From: Bacillus sp. N13C7
Lineage (GTDB): Bacteria; Bacillota; Bacilli; Bacillales; Bacillaceae
Reading direction: 5' to 3'
DNA length: 55,160 nt
Assembly (NCBI RefSeq): GCF_026790065.1
Contig: NZ_JALAMO010000011.1
Span: forward strand, 742-55,901
Notes under the pieces: generated by a model
The model's database searches: none
Told to the model about the DNA's origin: nothing
Seen by the model: the letters and a program-made list of their open reading frames with translations, nothing else
Shown: positions 1 through 9,312 of the stretch, in pieces
How the letters are laid out: every line of letters begins with the position of its first letter
How positions within the stretch are numbered: position 1 is the first letter of the stretch
Program-made: the position numbers and the translations under genes

Positions 1-21
1 TACTTAGAGGGGATAATATCA
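1..21 (-). mobile_element. Terminus of an IS3-type insertion sequence (edge of window)
   Basis: Read on the minus strand, these bases are TGATATTATCCCCTCTAAGT plus one more base. They match the terminus at 55020-55040 base for base and begin with TG, as IS3-family ends do. The element runs out of the window to the left. Only 21 bases are visible, so left and right inverted repeats cannot be told apart. If this is the left repeat, the transposase would read leftward, in the same direction as ftsY. Confidence 0.75.
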
Positions 22-22
22 A

Positions 23-39
23 GGTGGGGGCCTTTTTTT
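23..39 (-). terminator. Proximal arm of a split ftsY terminator
   Basis: Directly after the ftsY stop codon the transcript would read AAAAAGGCCCCCACC. This is the usual 5' arm (A-tract plus GC stem) of a Rho-independent terminator. The complementary arm GGTGGGGGCC followed by Ts is absent, because the IS terminus begins one base later. I infer that the IS entered the loop of the terminator; the missing arm would lie beyond the IS. Confidence 0.5.
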
Positions 40-1027
40 AATCGTCGGCTTTTTCCACTAAATCTGAAAAGAGTCCGTACACATACGATTCAGGATCAAA
101 TTCCTGAAGATCATCAACTTTTTCGCCTAATCCGACTAGTTTAACCGGGATGTGTAGCTCGTTGCGGATCGCAAGGACAATACCGCCTTTTGCCGTACCA
201 TCAAGCTTCGTTAAAGCAATGCCGGTCACGTTTGTTGCTTTAGAGAATTCCTTCGCCTGCGCCATTGCGTTTTGGCCAGTAGTGGCATCAAGGGCTAGCA
301 GTACCTCATGCGGCGCTTCAGGAACTTCTCTTTCGATAACGCGCTTCACCTTTTCAAGCTCTTTCATCAGGTTTACTTTGTTTTGGAGACGCCCTGCCGT
401 ATCACAGATTAATACATCTGCATTTCTGGCTTTAGCAGCATGAACAGCATCGTAGATGACAGCCGCTGGATCGCTTCCGGCCGTCTGCTTAATGACAGGC
501 ACTCCCGTGCGTTCTCCCCATACTTCCAGCTGTTCAATGGCGCCCGCTCTAAATGTGTCTCCGGCAGCAAGTACAACAGATTTTCCTTCTTGCTTCAGTT
601 TATGGGCAAGCTTTCCGATCGTTGTCGTTTTGCCGACCCCGTTTACACCTACCAGAAGGATTACATTTAAACGCCCGTCCTGGATGTTCAACTCAGAAAT
701 TTGCTCATCTCCGCTGTTATAAATCTCGACCAGCTTCTCAGAAATAACAGACTGAACATCCTTTGGATCTTGAATATTCCGGCGTTTGACTTCTTTTTTC
801 AGCTCATCTATTAATTCCATAACGGTTGTAAAACCGACATCCGCGCTGATGAGAACCTCTTCAAGCTCTTCAAAGAAATCCTCATCCACTTTACGGTAAC
901 GGGACACAAGATCATTCACTTTGTTTTGAAAGGAGTTTCTTGTTTTTTCAAGGCCATCCTTAAACTTCTCAGATACGGAATCTGTCTGTTTTGTGATTTT
1001 CTCTTTTAATTTTTTAAAAAAGCTCAT
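38..1027 (-). CDS. ftsY: Signal recognition particle receptor FtsY
   Basis: SRP receptor GTPase that docks Ffh-ribosome complexes at the membrane for co-translational insertion of membrane proteins. The 329 residues are the usual Bacillus length, with a short charged N-terminal region instead of the long acidic A domain of E. coli. The SRP-GTPase NG domain is complete: G1 GVNGVGKT at about 127-134, DTAGR at about 209-213, TKLDGTAKGG from about 273. It is the last gene of rncS-smc-ftsY and starts 19 bases after smc. The ORF is intact, but its terminator appears to be split by an IS immediately downstream, so transcripts may run into the IS. Confidence 0.97.
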   Translation of the reverse strand: MSFFKKLKEKITKQTDSVSEKFKDGLEKTRNSFQNKVNDLVSRYRKVDEDFFEELEEVLISADVGFTTVMELIDELKKEVKRRNIQDPKDVQSVISEKLVEIYNSGDEQISELNIQDGRLNVILLVGVNGVGKTTTIGKLAHKLKQEGKSVVLAAGDTFRAGAIEQLEVWGERTGVPVIKQTAGSDPAAVIYDAVHAAKARNADVLICDTAGRLQNKVNLMKELEKVKRVIEREVPEAPHEVLLALDATTGQNAMAQAKEFSKATNVTGIALTKLDGTAKGGIVLAIRNELHIPVKLVGLGEKVDDLQEFDPESYVYGLFSDLVEKADD

Positions 1028-1046
1028 CTTTTAACCTCTTTCCTCG

Positions 1047-4000
1047 TTACTGAACGAATTCTTTTGTTTCTTCCAGCTTCACTGAGATTACCTTGGAAAC
1101 ACCGGATTCCTGCATTGTTATGCCATAAAGCACATCCGCTTCCTCCATCGTCCCTTTTCTGTGGGTAATCACAATAAACTGAGTATCGCTGCTGTATTTT
1201 TTTAAATACTGCGCAAATCGGAACACATTCGCTTCGTCAAGCGCAGCCTCTACTTCGTCAAGGACGCAGAACGGCACAGGACGGACCTTTAAGATTGAGA
1301 ATAAGAGCGCTATAGCAGTAAGCGCACGCTCTCCGCCAGACAGCAGATTTAAGTTTTGCAGTTTTTTCCCCGGCGGCTGTGCAATAATTTCGACTCCTGA
1401 GTGAAGCAGGTCGTTAGGGTCGGTGAGTCTGAGTTCAGCTCTTCCTCCTCCAAATAATGAGCGGAAGACTTGATCAAAGTGTGAGCGGATTTGGACGAAT
1501 GTGTCGTTAAAGCGCTTCGTCATTTCTTCATCCATTTCTTCAATCACTTGGAACAGGGTATTTTTCGCTTCTGTCAAATCTTCTTTTTGTTCTGACAGAA
1601 ACTTATACCGTTCGTTGACCCTCTCAAACTCATCTATGCTTCCGAGGTTTACGGTGCCCAGCTCTTCGATTGCGAGTTTAATCAGCTTCACGCGCTTTCG
1701 CGCTTCCTCTGGATCAGTTTCAAGCTGGTATTTCTCTTTTGCCCCCTCAAAGGACAGGCTGTATTCCTCCCGTAAGTACTGGAGTAAATTATCAAGCTCG
1801 ACTTCCATTCGCCCGAGTTTGACTTCTTCGTCTTTGAGAAGCGTTGTTTTTTGTTTATACAGGCGTTTCATTTCTTTCAGCTCACGCTCATACGTATCAA
1901 GCCCCTGCTGAAGCTTGATACGCTGATCGCGTCTTAACGCAATCAGTTCGATCGTTTTCGTTTTGTCATTCAATTTATGTTTTGCGGCTTCTTCCAGCTT
2001 CTCTTCGCCGCTGGTGCTTGATGACATTTCTGACGTTAAGAAGCTTAAGTCTTCTTTCGCTTCTTTTAATGCAAACTCTGTTTCTGTGAGCTCTTTCTTT
2101 AATCTCGCAAGGTTATCCTCTTCCCCCTTGCATGCCTGCTCTTTTTTGGCCGCTGTGATCTTCAGCTCAGTCAGCTCGTTGGAGAGAGACTCTTTCGTTG
2201 AAGATTGGGTTTGTTTTTGTTTCGTCAGTCTGTCAATGTTCTCTTCTAGCTGTTTCATCTTTACTGACACGGCAGAAAGCTCTTCTTCCAGCTTTTGTTT
2301 ACGCGCTTTCTTCTCTTCATCGCTTTCTGCCAGAGCAGATTTTTCTTGATCATAGAGCTCTAAATGGGTGTTGATATTTTTCTCGGCAACCTGAAGTTCA
2401 TACAGCTGTCCTTTTACGTCCTGCTGTTTTAACCTTAAGCCTTCCCCGGTTTCTCTTAAATCAGCCAGTTTTTTCTCCATATCCTGAATGGATTGCTTAA
2501 GGGTTTTCACTTCTTGTTCAAGCAGTGCTGTTTTCTCTTCCATTTCAGCAAGCCGTTTCGTCACATCTTCAAGCTCCCGGCTTCTTCCAAGCAGCGAGTT
2601 GTTTTTCTTTTTCACTGCGCCTCCCGTCATCGAACCTCCAGGATTCACGACATCTCCCTCAAGGGTCACGATGCGGTACCGGTGCCCGAGAAGCTTCGCA
2701 AGCTCGTTTGCTCCCTTTAAATCCTCTGTGATCAGTACCGTTCCAAGAAGATTCTGGATGACGCGCCGATACGTTGGATCAAATGTGACAAGCTCACTGG
2801 CAACTCCGAGAAATGACAAGTGCTGTGCTGCGGTTTCTGCGTCCCGGCTTTGAAGCTGACGGTCTTTGATAACAGATAGAGGCAAAAACGTCGCCCGGCC
2901 GAAGGAATTCTGTTTTAAATATTGAATCGCTTTGCGGGCAGATTGTTCATCGTCGGTCACAACATGCTGGGCAGAAGCGCCAAGTGCAATCTCAATGGCC
3001 GTTTCATACTTTCGCTCTGTTGAGATCAGCTCAAGGACCGCTCCGCGAATGCCGCCAAGGCGATCTTTTGCTTTCAGCACTTCTTTAACACCTTGATAAA
3101 AGCCTGAGAAATCCCCCTGCATCGTCTCAAGCATGTCCTTTTTCGATCTCGCCTGCTGAACATATTGGTATGCCTGATAGAGAGCCGATTCATTTTTTTC
3201 GTATTGGCGCTTTTTCTGCTCATATTTTGTCTGCATGTCACGATATGCACCGACTTGGCTGTGAATCTCCTGCTCGATTCGGGCAAACTCTGTTTCACAT
3301 GCGGCTTTTCGCGCAGAAATATCGCGCCGTTCCTGTAGATGCTTTTCATTGTTGTCCGCAAGCCTCTGCAATATAACAGCCGATTGGGACATCTGGTCAT
3401 CCAGCAGCTGGAGCTCGTTGCGAATTGAAGCCTGGCTGTTCAACAGCTCAAAGTAATCGCTTTTCAGCTGCTCGATTTTCTCTTCGACATTTTCATTGTG
3501 AAGACTGAGAGCCTGCTGTTTTTCTTTTACCTGAGCTCTTAACTGTTTCACCTCTGCCTGAAGCGTTTCGAAGACTGCTTCCTGCTTCGCAAGCTCTTCT
3601 TTCAGCTCCGTTTCCTTTTGCTGGAACTGAACGATGGCTTCCTCAAGCTGTTCTTGGTTTTGCACAGCGTTTTTCTTGCGTTCTTTCAAGACTTCTTTAC
3701 GGCCTTCAAGCTTCTCCAGCTCTTCACTCGTCACCAATAAGACCTGCTGAAGCTCATCTACAGATTCATCAAGTGCTTGAATTTTGTCCCGCGTATCCTC
3801 AATTTTTGCTTCCTTCGCAGAAATCGCAGACGATTCAGCGAGCTCTTCTTCCTTTGCAAGCTGCACTTTCTCTTTAAGCGTTGACCATTTACCATGCAGC
3901 TCTTCGATATCATAGGCAGTCAGCGCAATTTCAACATGCTCCAGCTCTTTCTTTTTCTCAAGGTAGTCTTTCGCTATTGAAGCTTGAATTTTAAGAGGTT

Positions 4001-4607
4001 CAACCTGTCCTTCAAGCTCATGTAATATATCTTCTACCCGATTTAAATTGTCCTGTGTCTCAAACAGTTTATTTTCTGCTTTTTTCTTTCTCGTTTTATA
4101 TTTAAGCACCCCGGCCGCTTCTTCAAAGATACTGCGGCGATCCTCTGCTTTGCTGCTCAGAATCTCTTCCACTTTCCCTTGGCTGATAATAGAAAATGCT
4201 TCTTTACCTAGTCCAGAGTCCATAAATAAATCAATAATATCTTTTAAGCGGCACGGCTGATTGTTAATCAGAAACTCACTCTCGCCTGATCTGTACACAC
4301 GCCTTGTGACACTGACCTCATGGAAGTCAATCGGCAAGAAATGGTCATCATTATCAAGAGTAAGCGTAACTTCAGCTAGATTTAATCGCTTTCTCGAATC
4401 ACTGCCGGCAAAAATGATATCTTCCATTTTTCCGCCGCGAAGAGACCGGGCGGATTGTTCTCCGAGAACCCAGCGAATAGCATCTGTGATATTGCTTTTT
4501 CCGCTTCCGTTCGGGCCGACAACCGCTGTAACGCCTTTTACAAAATCTACGGAAATCCGTTCTGCAAATGATTTAAATCCTATAACGTCTAAACGTTTGA
4601 GGAACAT
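1047..4607 (-). CDS. smc: Chromosome condensation ATPase SMC
   Basis: Core subunit of the SMC-ScpA-ScpB condensin, which is loaded at parS sites and zips the chromosome arms together. The 1186 residues show the full SMC plan: N-terminal ATPase head with Walker A GPNGSGKSN (31-39), a long coiled coil rich in E/K/L/Q, a Gly-rich hinge around 500-680, the returning coiled coil, and the C-terminal head with signature LSGGERALTAIALL and Walker B VLDEVEAALD. The start is supported by AAGGAGG seven bases upstream. It lies between rncS and ftsY, as in B. subtilis. Nothing is truncated. Confidence 0.98.
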   Translation of the reverse strand: MFLKRLDVIGFKSFAERISVDFVKGVTAVVGPNGSGKSNITDAIRWVLGEQSARSLRGGKMEDIIFAGSDSRKRLNLAEVTLTLDNDDHFLPIDFHEVSVTRRVYRSGESEFLINNQPCRLKDIIDLFMDSGLGKEAFSIISQGKVEEILSSKAEDRRSIFEEAAGVLKYKTRKKKAENKLFETQDNLNRVEDILHELEGQVEPLKIQASIAKDYLEKKKELEHVEIALTAYDIEELHGKWSTLKEKVQLAKEEELAESSAISAKEAKIEDTRDKIQALDESVDELQQVLLVTSEELEKLEGRKEVLKERKKNAVQNQEQLEEAIVQFQQKETELKEELAKQEAVFETLQAEVKQLRAQVKEKQQALSLHNENVEEKIEQLKSDYFELLNSQASIRNELQLLDDQMSQSAVILQRLADNNEKHLQERRDISARKAACETEFARIEQEIHSQVGAYRDMQTKYEQKKRQYEKNESALYQAYQYVQQARSKKDMLETMQGDFSGFYQGVKEVLKAKDRLGGIRGAVLELISTERKYETAIEIALGASAQHVVTDDEQSARKAIQYLKQNSFGRATFLPLSVIKDRQLQSRDAETAAQHLSFLGVASELVTFDPTYRRVIQNLLGTVLITEDLKGANELAKLLGHRYRIVTLEGDVVNPGGSMTGGAVKKKNNSLLGRSRELEDVTKRLAEMEEKTALLEQEVKTLKQSIQDMEKKLADLRETGEGLRLKQQDVKGQLYELQVAEKNINTHLELYDQEKSALAESDEEKKARKQKLEEELSAVSVKMKQLEENIDRLTKQKQTQSSTKESLSNELTELKITAAKKEQACKGEEDNLARLKKELTETEFALKEAKEDLSFLTSEMSSSTSGEEKLEEAAKHKLNDKTKTIELIALRRDQRIKLQQGLDTYERELKEMKRLYKQKTTLLKDEEVKLGRMEVELDNLLQYLREEYSLSFEGAKEKYQLETDPEEARKRVKLIKLAIEELGTVNLGSIDEFERVNERYKFLSEQKEDLTEAKNTLFQVIEEMDEEMTKRFNDTFVQIRSHFDQVFRSLFGGGRAELRLTDPNDLLHSGVEIIAQPPGKKLQNLNLLSGGERALTAIALLFSILKVRPVPFCVLDEVEAALDEANVFRFAQYLKKYSSDTQFIVITHRKGTMEEADVLYGITMQESGVSKVISVKLEETKEFVQ

Positions 4608-4680
4608 AGCGATCCTCCTTATGTAATAAGTATTTCAATTCTATCATAAACATTGGTGAAATAAGACGGCATACATACTG

Positions 4681-4708
4681 AAATCCCCCTGAGTCATAAG
4701 GGGGATTT
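4681..4708 (-). terminator. Hairpin after rncS, weak terminator or processing site
   Basis: On the transcribed strand AATCCCCCT and AGGGGGATT form a strong stem with a loop of about eight bases, adjoining the rncS stop codon. The U-run after it is short (AUUUC). It may terminate only partly, letting smc-ftsY be co-transcribed, or act as an RNA processing site. Confidence 0.55.
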
Positions 4709-5457
4709 TATTGTTTCGTATGGTGTTTTTGCAATTTAGCTAAAGCTTCCTGAGCTGCGTGCTGTTCGGCTTCTTTCTTTGAACGGCCGTTTCCGACTCC
4801 GAGTGGTTCACCTTTTAGAGATACGATGGCTTCAAATTCACGGTTGTGCGCAGGTCCTTTTTCGTTGGAGATTTTATACTCCAGAGAGCCTTTGCCGTCC
4901 CGCTGCACGTATTCCTGCAGCTGGCTTTTGAAATCCATCACATGAGAAAAAGCACCATCGTTAATTTTAGGGAACACATAAACTTTTAAGAAACTTTCGA
5001 CCGGCTCTAATCCTTGGTCAAGATACAAGGCTCCGATAAATGCCTCAAAAACATCCGCTAATAGAGCAGGACGCTTTCTTCCTCCTGTCATTTCCTCACC
5101 TTTCCCCAAGAGGACAAGGTCGCCAAATGACAGTTCGTGAGCCAATGAAACGAGAGACGGTTCGCATACAATCGCGGCTCTCAATTTCGTCAAATCTCCT
5201 TCACTCATAGCCGGGTACTTGGCAAATAAGAATCTGGAGATCGTCAGTTCCAAAACAGCGTCACCTAAAAATTCAAGCCTTTCATTATCTTCATACGGCT
5301 TTTTCCGATGCTCATTCACATAAGATGAATGTGTAAATGCTTGATACAAAAGCTTTTCATTTTGAAAGTGAACCGAAATCCGTTCTTGAAACTCTTTAAA
5401 TTGTTCTACTTTTTTATAGAACTTTTTTTTATCTTTATAATGTGAGTGTTTTGACAT
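4708..5457 (-). CDS. rncS: Ribonuclease III
   Basis: Double-strand-specific endoribonuclease that matures rRNA and scRNA and cleaves structured transcripts. The protein is 249 residues when started at [10 protein letters not shown]. That start has GGAGGT six bases upstream; an ATG 18 bases further out lacks a good site and would add six residues. The N-terminal catalytic domain carries the signature [10 protein letters not shown] at about 60-69 with its acidic metal ligands. The C-terminal double-stranded-RNA-binding domain ends in the typical [16 protein letters not shown] helix. It is the first gene of the rncS-smc-ftsY group. Confidence 0.97.
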
Positions 5458-5555
5458 AGTAACCTCCATAGGCACATCAGGTTCACCGCGCTTCTCTGAC
5501 TAAACCGGATACAGCGCGCGTAAAAGCGGCATGCTGTAATAACTGCACGAATAAA

Positions 5556-5590
5556 GGGCTAAAGCCCCGCATTTCGGCGGGACTTTTAGC
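5556..5590 (-). terminator. Terminator of the fapR-acpP lipid operon
   Basis: On the minus strand GCTAAAAGTCCCGC and GCGGGGCTTTAGC flank a six-base loop, followed by CCCTTTATT. The long, nearly perfect stem begins about six bases after the acpP stop codon. It closes the lipid operon before rncS. Confidence 0.8.
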
Positions 5591-5596
5591 ATCAGC

Positions 5597-5830
5597 TTAT
5601 TGCTGGTTTTGTATGTAGTTCACAGCGTCGCCGACTGTTGCAATCTTTTCAGCATCTTCGTCAGAAATTTCCATATCAAACTCGTCTTCAAGTTCCATAA
5701 CAAGCTCAACTACATCTAGGGAATCAGCACCTAAGTCTTCCTTGAAAGAAGCTTCAAGTTTGACGTCTGCTTCATCAACGCCAAGGCGATCTACGATGAT
5801 TTTCGTTACACGCTCTAATGTATCTGCCAT
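5597..5830 (-). CDS. acpP: Acyl carrier protein
   Basis: Small acidic carrier (77 residues; acpA in B. subtilis) that holds growing acyl chains as a 4'-phosphopantetheine thioester for fatty-acid and phospholipid synthesis. The attachment Ser37 sits in the canonical GADSLD motif, within the four-helix ACP fold. AGGTGAATTGCT precedes the ATG and gives the ribosome site. It is the last gene of the fapR operon, but an 83-base gap after fabG contains a possible promoter, in keeping with the high expression ACP needs. Confidence 0.98.
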   Translation of the reverse strand: MADTLERVTKIIVDRLGVDEADVKLEASFKEDLGADSLDVVELVMELEDEFDMEISDEDAEKIATVGDAVNYIQNQQ

Positions 5831-5852
5831 AGCAATTCACCTCCCCTCAAGT

Positions 5853-5881
5853 ATTATAGTGGATTCGTTTTTAAAAAACTA
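5853..5881 (-). promoter_or_regulatory. Candidate acpP promoter
   Basis: TATAAT on the minus strand (5853-5858) is preceded at 17 bases by TAGTTT, a poor -35. It lies in the fabG-acpP gap, about 22 bases before the acpP ATG. The -10 is perfect, but the -35 makes the call tentative. Confidence 0.45.
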
Positions 5882-5913
5882 GAGAAACTATGATGAAATT
5901 TTCGAGAAAAAAC

Positions 5914-6654
5914 TTACATCACCATTCCGCCGTCAATATGAAGCGTTTGGCCTGTCATGTAACGGGCTCCCTCTGAAGCAAGGAACGTGACAACGCTGCT
6001 GACATCGCTAGGTTCCCCAAAGCGCGCGAGCGGAATTTGTTTCAGCATTTCGTCTTGAACGTCTTTTGTAAGCTTATCTGTCATATCGGTTGAGATAAAT
6101 CCAGGCGCAATCGCATTTACTGTAATATTGCGGCTTGCAAGCTCCTTAGCAGATGATTTTGTTAAACCGATCACGCCGGCTTTTGCAGCCACGTAGTTGG
6201 CCTGTCCAGGATTTCCGCTGACGCCGACGATAGACGATACGTTAATAATGCGGCCTGAACGCTGTTTCATCATTTGTCTTGTAACAGCTTTCGTGCAGTT
6301 GAAAACACCCTTCAGGTTAATGTTAATAACGTCATCCCATTCGTCTTCTTTCATTCTCATGATAAGATTGTCTTTTGTAATCCCGGCATTATTAACAAGA
6401 ATGTCAATCGTAGAAAAAACTGATAGCGTTTCTTTTATCATGTTTTGTACATCTTCGGGATTTGATACATCCGCTTTGACAGCAATTGCGTTTCTGCCCA
6501 TAGATTTGATTTCATCTACCACTTCATTTGCTTTCGCTTCATTGCCGGAGTAGTTCACGACAACATTGGCGCCGCTTTTTGCCAGGTCAAGGGCGATTGA
6601 GCGGCCGATACCGCGGGATGCGCCAGTGACAATAGCCGTTTTGTCATTAAGCAT
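5914..6654 (-). CDS. fabG: 3-oxoacyl-ACP reductase FabG
   Basis: NADPH-dependent short-chain dehydrogenase that reduces 3-oxoacyl-ACP in each elongation cycle. Started at MLNDKTAIV it is 246 residues. It has the cofactor motif GASRGIG (11-17), NNAG (88-91), and the catalytic Ser140-Tyr154-Lys158 set in YVAAK. The chosen ATG overlaps the fabD stop by 8 bases and has GGAGG at a workable distance. The in-frame ATG six bases upstream is too close to that site. A still longer ORF reading would add 21 implausible basic residues. Translational coupling with fabD is likely. Confidence 0.97.
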   Translation of the reverse strand: MLNDKTAIVTGASRGIGRSIALDLAKSGANVVVNYSGNEAKANEVVDEIKSMGRNAIAVKADVSNPEDVQNMIKETLSVFSTIDILVNNAGITKDNLIMRMKEDEWDDVININLKGVFNCTKAVTRQMMKQRSGRIINVSSIVGVSGNPGQANYVAAKAGVIGLTKSSAKELASRNITVNAIAPGFISTDMTDKLTKDVQDEMLKQIPLARFGEPSDVSSVVTFLASEGARYMTGQTLHIDGGMVM

Positions 6655-7600
6655 TTTCATTCTCCTCCTTGAGCGTTTGAATTGCCAGCTCGATCGTTTC
6701 CGGATCTGATACAGCAATTGTTTTTAAGCGTCTGTTTACTTTTTTCACTAGGCCTGAAAGCACTTTTCCGGGACCGATTTCAATAAAAGTCGTAACACCC
6801 TCTGCAATCAGCTTGTTAATGCTTTCCTCAAAACGAACCGGAGAGTAGAGCTGCTCAATCAGTTTCTCTTTGATTTCTGCTTTATCAGTCATAACATCAG
6901 CAGAAACATTAGAGATGACCGGGACATCAGCGTCTTGGATGGCACAGGCGTCTAATACTTCCTTCAGCTTTTCAGCAGCAGGCTTCATCAGTTCAGAATG
7001 GAACGGACCGCTTACTTCAAGCGGAATTGCACGTTTTGCGCCGTTCTCTTTTGCCTGTTCAGATGCAAGCTCTACCCCTTTAGCTGTTCCGGAAATAACG
7101 ATTTGTCCGGGACAGTTGAGATTCGCAAGCTGTACAAGATGGCCTTCTTCCGTAACTTTATCAGTTACTTGCTTTAATGCTTCAGCGTCCATGCCAAGAA
7201 TCGCAGCCATAGCTCCTTCACCAGCCGGCACCGCTTCATTCATAAATTCTCCGCGTTTTCTGACAGTATAAACAGCATCTTTGAAAGACAGTGCGCCAGA
7301 CGCGACCAGTGCGGAATATTCGCCAAGGCTGTGCCCTGCTGTGAAATCAGGTGTAATGCCTGATTCTTTGAATTTTTCAAGAACAGCAATGCTTGTTGTT
7401 AGCAAAGCAGGCTGCGCATTGTATGTAAGTGTTAATTCTTTAGCGTCACCTTCAAAAATCAATGAGCTGAGTTTTGTTTCCAACGTTTCATCCGCTTCAT
7501 CGAACAGACGCTTTGCAGCAGGCACCTGATCATAAAGCTCTTTTCCCATGCCGATAAATTGTGATCCCTGACCCGGGAATAAAAATGCAATCTTACTCAT
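6647..7600 (-). CDS. fabD: Malonyl-CoA:ACP transacylase FabD
   Basis: Loads malonyl groups from CoA onto ACP, the entry step for chain elongation. The 317-residue acyltransferase fold has the nucleophile Ser91 in [10 protein letters not shown] and the catalytic His201 in GPFHSELM, with QGSQ near the N-terminus forming the oxyanion loop. It starts 18 bases after plsX and overlaps fabG by 8 bases. It belongs to the FapR regulon, so it should be derepressed when malonyl-CoA builds up. Confidence 0.97.
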   Translation of the reverse strand: MSKIAFLFPGQGSQFIGMGKELYDQVPAAKRLFDEADETLETKLSSLIFEGDAKELTLTYNAQPALLTTSIAVLEKFKESGITPDFTAGHSLGEYSALVASGALSFKDAVYTVRKRGEFMNEAVPAGEGAMAAILGMDAEALKQVTDKVTEEGHLVQLANLNCPGQIVISGTAKGVELASEQAKENGAKRAIPLEVSGPFHSELMKPAAEKLKEVLDACAIQDADVPVISNVSADVMTDKAEIKEKLIEQLYSPVRFEESINKLIAEGVTTFIEIGPGKVLSGLVKKVNRRLKTIAVSDPETIELAIQTLKEENENA

Positions 7601-7618
7601 GATGTAAAAACCTCCAGA

Positions 7619-8620
7619 CTACTCATCTGTTTTTTCTTCTTTAACTTCTTCCTGAATGAGCGCAGCCACATTTTGGCTGACCATCTCTCTTGCTTGACGA
7701 ATCGCATGAAAAACTGCATTCGAATCTGAAGAGCCGTGCGCCTTGATCACAGGTGCTTTCAAGCCGAAAAGACTTGCTCCGCCATAATTCGAATACTCCA
7801 TTTTCATTTTCATTTCTTTCAACTTCGGCTTTAATACGGCTGCCGCAAGCTTAGATGTGAAATTAGACATCAGCACTTCTTTCATCATTTTAAAAATAGA
7901 CAACGCAGAGCCTTCCAGCGTTTTGAGTGTAACATTCCCGGTAAAACCGTCTGTTACTACAACATCCGCTACATCATCTAATAGGTCTCGCGCCTCCACG
8001 TTTCCGATAAAATTGATGTTTGCTGTTTCTTTTAGTAATTGAAACGTCTGCTTCGTGAGTTCGTTTCCTTTTTTATCTTCTGTTCCGACATTTAAAAGAC
8101 CGACTCTCGGTGAAGAAACACCACGCACTTGCTGAGAATAAACAGAACCCATGATGGCGTATTGAACGAGATGCTCCGGTTTGGCATCGACATTGGCGCC
8201 GACATCAAGGAGAAGAAATCCGTCTCCTGAAACGGTCGGAAGTGTAGGGGCAAGCGCCGGGCGGTCAATCCCTTTAATTCTTCCGACAATAAACAGACCG
8301 GCTGTCATTAACGCACCGGTGTTTCCTGCTGAAATGCAGGCGTCAGCTCTGTTTTCCGCAACTTCCTGAGCCATCAAGACCATAGATGAGTTCTTTTTTC
8401 TTCGCACGGCGCGAACCGGTTCATCCGTCGGCTCAATCACTTCATCTGCGTGCAGCACCGTGATGCGATCTGATGTTGTTGTTAAATGTGATTCTATCGT
8501 TGTTTTGTCACCGACAAGTGTGATATGGAGATCATCAAATGCCTCTATACCCTTTTTAACTCCGTCAATAACAGCTTTGGGAGCGTGGTCTCCTCCCATT
8601 GCATCTACAGCTATTCTCAT
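7619..8620 (-). CDS. plsX: Phosphate acyltransferase PlsX
   Basis: Converts acyl-ACP to acyl-phosphate, the donor used by PlsY for the first acylation of glycerol-3-phosphate. Started at [15 protein letters not shown] it is 333 residues, the family length. That ATG has GGTGGAG five bases upstream and lies 13 bases after the fapR stop, whereas a 25-residue upstream extension overlaps fapR and resembles nothing. The opening motif DAMGGD and the [10 protein letters not shown] segment are typical of the family. It is the second gene of the FapR operon. Confidence 0.97.
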   Translation of the reverse strand: MRIAVDAMGGDHAPKAVIDGVKKGIEAFDDLHITLVGDKTTIESHLTTTSDRITVLHADEVIEPTDEPVRAVRRKKNSSMVLMAQEVAENRADACISAGNTGALMTAGLFIVGRIKGIDRPALAPTLPTVSGDGFLLLDVGANVDAKPEHLVQYAIMGSVYSQQVRGVSSPRVGLLNVGTEDKKGNELTKQTFQLLKETANINFIGNVEARDLLDDVADVVVTDGFTGNVTLKTLEGSALSIFKMMKEVLMSNFTSKLAAAVLKPKLKEMKMKMEYSNYGGASLFGLKAPVIKAHGSSDSNAVFHAIRQAREMVSQNVAALIQEEVKEEKTDE

Positions 8621-8633
8621 GCATGCTCCACCT

Positions 8634-9200
8634 TTATGAATGTTTTGAACGGTACATGTCAAAATGTCCAGAAAAAACAATTTCTTCGCCGACATAGCTG
8701 TTCACTTCGACAACCGTTCTTCCTTTTTCTTTTTCAACCGCCGTCACTTTTGCTTTCGCTACAACACGTTCCCCCTGCTTTACCTGTCTTGTAAAGCGGA
8801 TGTCTGCACTTGCAGTCAGCGCCAGCTCGTCATCAATGACTGCAACGGCCAAAGAATTCGCCTGTGCAAATAAATGGTGTCCTCTCGCAATTTGATTCCG
8901 GCTGAACACATGCTCCTGTTTGATTTCTAAAATAGATATCGCCTGATCATCCAGCTCAAGGTCAATAATTTCTCCGATAACTTCGTCAAGTGACAGGGAT
9001 TTCACTTCATCTTCAAGCGTCTTCTCTGCCACGTTCTTAATTCTTTCTCTCAGCTCCGGTATGGAAAGCTCTAAACGGTCCAAACGTATCGTCTGGATGC
9101 TCACCCCAAATTTACCCGCTAATTCTTCATCTGTAATAAAGGGGGTTGCTTGAATTGTCTGCTGAAGTAATTCCTGGCGTTCTCTCTTATTTCTTCTCAT
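8634..9200 (-). CDS. fapR: Transcriptional repressor FapR (malonyl-CoA sensor)
   Basis: Global repressor of fatty-acid and phospholipid genes, released from DNA by malonyl-CoA. The 188 residues hold an N-terminal helix-turn-helix (about 20-45, [20 protein letters not shown]) and a C-terminal hot-dog fold that binds the ligand rather than acting as a thioesterase. Its own operator lies just upstream (9221-9238), so the operon is autoregulated. It heads fapR-plsX-fabD-fabG-acpP. Confidence 0.97.
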   Translation of the reverse strand: MRRNKRERQELLQQTIQATPFITDEELAGKFGVSIQTIRLDRLELSIPELRERIKNVAEKTLEDEVKSLSLDEVIGEIIDLELDDQAISILEIKQEHVFSRNQIARGHHLFAQANSLAVAVIDDELALTASADIRFTRQVKQGERVVAKAKVTAVEKEKGRTVVEVNSYVGEEIVFSGHFDMYRSKHS

Positions 9201-9220
9201 ATCTAAACACCATCCGGATA

Positions 9221-9238
9221 ATTAAGACTAGGTACTAA
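9221..9238 (-). promoter_or_regulatory. FapR operator
   Basis: The minus strand reads TTAGTACCTAGTCTTAAT, an inverted repeat (TTAGTACC / consensus-related CTTAAT) that matches the FapR box as I remember it. It lies just downstream of the -10 box, so bound FapR would block initiation of the operon. Confidence 0.88.
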
Positions 9239-9242
9239 TAGT

Positions 9243-9271
9243 AGTATATAATTTCATAGATTGGAATGCAA
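9243..9271 (-). promoter_or_regulatory. fapR operon promoter (SigA-type)
   Basis: TTGCAT (9266-9271), a spacer of exactly 17 bases, and TATACT (9243-9248) on the minus strand, with the FapR box covering the expected start of transcription. Confidence 0.8.
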
Positions 9272-9284
9272 CGATTGTTTCTGA

Positions 9285-9312
9285 CTGAGCACCAAAAACT
9301 TATGGTGTTCAG
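9285..9312 (-). terminator. Hairpin overlapping the recG stop codon
   Basis: CTGAACACC and GGTGCTCAG pair across a ten-base loop; the first arm contains the recG TGA. No U-run follows on the minus strand, so it is a poor intrinsic terminator. It may instead mark an mRNA 3' end or partly insulate fapR. Confidence 0.35.

Noticed and set aside
1501..1911. 136-codon plus-strand ORF opposite smc
   Set aside because: Ser/Phe/Arg-rich product reflects the complement of coiled-coil Glu/Lys codons; no ribosome site.
6870..7271. 133-codon plus-strand ORF opposite fabD
   Set aside because: It lies wholly antisense to a complete conserved gene, has no ribosome site or recognisable motif, and its serine/threonine-rich product is typical of a mirror reading frame.
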